Shown: piece after piece, positions 8,201-9,315 of the stretch
How the letters are laid out: each line of letters opens with the position of its first letter
How positions within the stretch are numbered: the stretch's first letter is position 1
Source of the DNA: a bacterium
Lineage (GTDB): Bacteria > Krumholzibacteriota > Krumholzibacteriia > LZORAL124-64-63
Assembly (NCBI GenBank): GCA_030635025.1
Contig: DAOVZQ010000064.1
Span: forward strand, 1 to 9,315
Direction: 5' to 3'
DNA length: 9,315 nt
Translations under genes and position numbers: made by a program
Notes under the pieces: model-generated
Seen by the model: only the letters and a program-made list of their open reading frames with translations
Told to the model about the DNA's origin: nothing
Databases searched by the model: none

Positions 8201-9315
8201 CGTTTCCTGATCGGCTTCCGCGGCCGCCAGTTCACCCAGCAGGTCCTCCATCAGAAAGTGTACCCAGTCGCTCTGGGGCGCCACGATATCGGCCGACTTA
8301 CGGAGCAGCCACGATCGGGTCCCGTCCTGGTAGGCGTGTCCGAACGACAGATAATTCCAGAAGGCCGCCACCAGAACGGGCAACAACCAGATCAGGCGAC
8401 GCATGGTCGTATCTCCGGCCGGCAGCAGACCCGTCCCCCACCAGAGCAGCAGGACGAGCGGCGGCAGGGCCAGTCGCGACCAGAACGGCAACCAGTGTCC
8501 CATGAGCATGGCAAGGGCCACGGTCGCCAAAAACACCGTGATCACACCGCGCCCAGACGCGCGTCGTAATCGCGAGGCCAATCCCACAAGCAGGCCGGTG
8601 ACGGCCATTCCGCTGGCCAGCACGGCCAGGTGCAGACCCCAGAACGTGATGAATCGCAGGGGAATTTTCGGCCCGATTAACCGCGGATTCGCATTGGCCA
8701 CGATCTCGTGGACGATCCGGTCCTGGGCCAGGAACAATACGACGGCCAACACCGCGAAAACGAGGGGCTGCAATCGGCGCGACATGTCCACCGACCGCTC
8801 GTCGTGAACACGCGCGGCACGGAAGCGACGACCGATCATATACGACGTCAGGGCTACGAGCAGACCGGTCAATATGGCATCGAGAGTCGTCGCGTACAGG
8901 CCACCGCACCAACCGCTGCCGAAATAGGCGGGATCGAGCAGGCTGGCCGGATCGGCCGGCCCCGTTTCGAGATACGGTCGCGCCAACGCCGGTTGTACGC
9001 GCTGGAAGAGGTCGGCCATCGCCCAGCCTCCGCGCGCGGCCCACAAGCCCGCGATCAGCCAGAATCCTCCACCCAGCCACCAACCGGCGCAGGCCAAGGC
9101 CAAGCCCCACAGGATCAGGCGGATGAGGACAATGCGAACGGCGGTCTGCTGATGGAAGGTGCGCAGGGGCGGAACCGAAGCGGTCAAGCGCAGCAGCGGC
9201 AGCTCCATATCGGATGGGGCGGCTTCCAATGCGATGTCGGTCGTGTAGCGCAGGCCGTGCTCTGCGGTCCCGTGCCAACGACCGCGAGTGGGCTCGCTGG
9301 CGAGGACCACCTGAC
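5252..9315 (-). CDS. Large NtrY-like membrane sensor histidine kinase, N-terminus cut by window edge
   Basis: The frame is still open at the window end (codon 9313-9311 is CAG). The GTG at 9310 is therefore probably internal and the true start lies outside. Numbering 1352 residues from that GTG, predicted transmembrane helices lie near 57-76, 80-96, 138-158, 180-197, 222-246, 255-275, 277-298, 302-320, 606-630, 644-664 and 932-957. Extracytoplasmic domains occupy about 321-605 and 665-930. A HAMP linker (958-1013), a PAS domain (about 1016-1120), HisKA and a GHKL ATPase follow. Catalytic motifs are intact: H-box VAHEVKNPLTPIQLS with phospho-acceptor H1137; N-box NLMENS with N1253 and N1257; G1 box DNGPGL (D1287); F-box FDLYFSTK (1301-1308); G2 box GTGLGL (1311-1316). 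The NPLTPIQLS wording is typical of NtrY-type kinases, whose partners are usually NtrC/NtrX-like sigma-54 activators (family knowledge). No receiver domain or response regulator lies in the window. The protein should autophosphorylate on sensing an envelope signal; the ligand is unknown. It is the first gene seen in the presumed operon with DUF4159, DUF4175 and the TPR-like protein. Confidence 0.92.
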   Translation of the reverse strand, partial: QVVLASEPTRGRWHGTAEHGLRYTTDIALEAAPSDMELPLLRLTASVPPLRTFHQQTAVRIVLIRLILWGLALACAGWWLGGGFWLIAGLWAARGGWAMADLFQRVQPALARPYLETGPADPASLLDPAYFGSGWCGGLYATTLDAILTGLLVALTSYMIGRRFRAARVHDERSVDMSRRLQPLVFAVLAVVLFLAQDRIVHEIVANANPRLIGPKIPLRFITFWGLHLAVLASGMAVTGLLVGLASRLRRASGRGVITVFLATVALAMLMGHWLPFWSRLALPPLVLLLWWGTGLLPAGDTTMRRLIWLLPVLVAAFWNYLSFGHAYQDGTRSWLLRKSADIVAPQSDWVHFLMEDLLGELAAAEADQETTPGAHAVEAEELWQNWSAFALWQEVGIDDLGLPCRVEILDGDGETSSLFASGFFRDYGYEITDRSEWEVGRPITPRPGHSLNTYLQSERRRFTDGEERILRGEVERLAGNGWVSLELPVQSFRTRTLLDQLAGARLGGDTRGYVPRLEVDQPLLMLRSDGRGWRGTGGADLPDRESESVVASLRAGEREWGVVSAGGKEHLCLWRDDTGSANGDDKGGGGFLLGVRNPTLGDRLLDFSRLILLDLLLLFILGAGALAVLSLARWKRPFLLGFQERFLVVSLVLGLLPLLLAGTFIDRLSREWLADASRSDTREGLEAAGEQLQGLLSEQARALAGSDYIADLLSSRLAGQRPLGPYSSRQAMIFAADGDLLLDETLSDLDADEAALLLEQARASSLVLMRDEMGVYLGTLIPVDLSDVAPEIESGDLDGGLHGPVTRNRHGFFFYRQRITTDLVVGLGEVVQGEAVFYMGGEAILASHPEHIFTSRTPLLLQTASLDDLNAAPGGIHLRPTPGNPHAWTGMLTLPTVLNSPDTQRLSASLVPGVLAVSFSARERDVTGQRERTVLFLAGLATLIFLTATLLALVLTWKIFDPVRVLVDATRRLAAGDFSAPLPDSGSDEVGTLSATFGAMRDELSDTQQALAERERFLARLLERVPVGVAVFDDAQNVVTVNPAARTMIDDYFADAAGDTDDRARLLLAGFRREVTGDEGEAELVALDGLRTLRGRLAPLRLPADRVDRMLVFEDVTEFLDNKRLALNAQLARQVAHEVKNPLTPIQLSVQFLRQAFHDGAENMDEIVDSTVSQVLAQVELLRSIATEFSLLGRPEDLDCASLSFPDLVDEVLDRYRVGEQVDGLPGLKVVHETCTVPPVLAHTESLAKVVANLMENSLQAGGESQPLQLGIRWGVEPESVTLFWTDNGPGLAPEVADRLFDLYFSTKSQGTGLGLPICRNLLSRMNGDITLSNREDGSGALVEITLPRADI

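Noticed and set aside
7601..8569. A 322-codon plus-strand frame opposite the membrane part of the kinase
   Set aside because: Antisense shadow in the same register. The composition is Gln/Arg/Pro-rich low complexity, while the opposite frame gives well-formed transmembrane helices.
8942..8962. A GGCCGG-rich palindromic patch (around ggccggatcggccggcc)
   Set aside because: It lies within the kinase coding frame, has no T-tract or nearby gene boundary, and self-complementary GC patches of this length are expected by chance at this base composition. Not a terminator or operator on this evidence.
8298..9278. A 326-codon minus-strand frame overlapping the kinase in another phase
   Set aside because: An Arg/Gly/Pro/Ala-rich product typical of out-of-phase reading of GC-rich DNA. 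The kinase frame over the same bases gives hydrophobic helices with a consistent positive-inside pattern.

Overview
The window is a GC-rich bacterial locus (well above 60% GC by eye), with all genes on the minus strand and packed almost without gaps. Read 5'->3' on that strand, the order is: a very large membrane sensor histidine kinase (window end to 5252, 5' end outside the window), an exported DUF4159 protein (5232-4561), a large membrane-anchored DUF4175 protein with a long coiled coil (4551-1048), and an exported helical-repeat (TPR-like) protein (1051 down to base 1, 3' end outside the window). Gaps are 19 bp and 9 bp, and the last junction is a 4-bp ATGA overlap, so the four genes look like one operon. 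Its promoter and terminator both lie outside the window.

The kinase has a NtrY-like catalytic half (HAMP, PAS, HisKA with the HEVKNPLTPIQLS H-box, GHKL ATPase). In front of it sits an unusually elaborate membrane part of about 11 predicted transmembrane helices, with two large extracytoplasmic domains plus the tail of a third segment at the truncated N-terminus. DUF4159 and DUF4175 are families of unknown function. To my knowledge they are found together in FCB-group bacteria, Planctomycetes and related candidate phyla, often near MoxR ATPase / DUF58 / von Willebrand (Bat) genes. Together with the GC content this suggests an FCB-type bacterium (for example Gemmatimonadota, Eisenbacteria or Krumholzibacteria relatives). 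That placement is inference and cannot be settled from the window.

Three of the four products are predicted to act in or across the envelope beside a kinase that monitors it. A reasonable hypothesis is an envelope-located machine (DUF4159 + DUF4175 + TPR scaffold) co-expressed with its own sensor. No response regulator, RNA gene, mobile element, repeat array, CRISPR or phage feature was found. No stretch longer than 20 bp lacks a gene. Several long plus-strand reading frames are antisense shadows and are explained among the rejected items.
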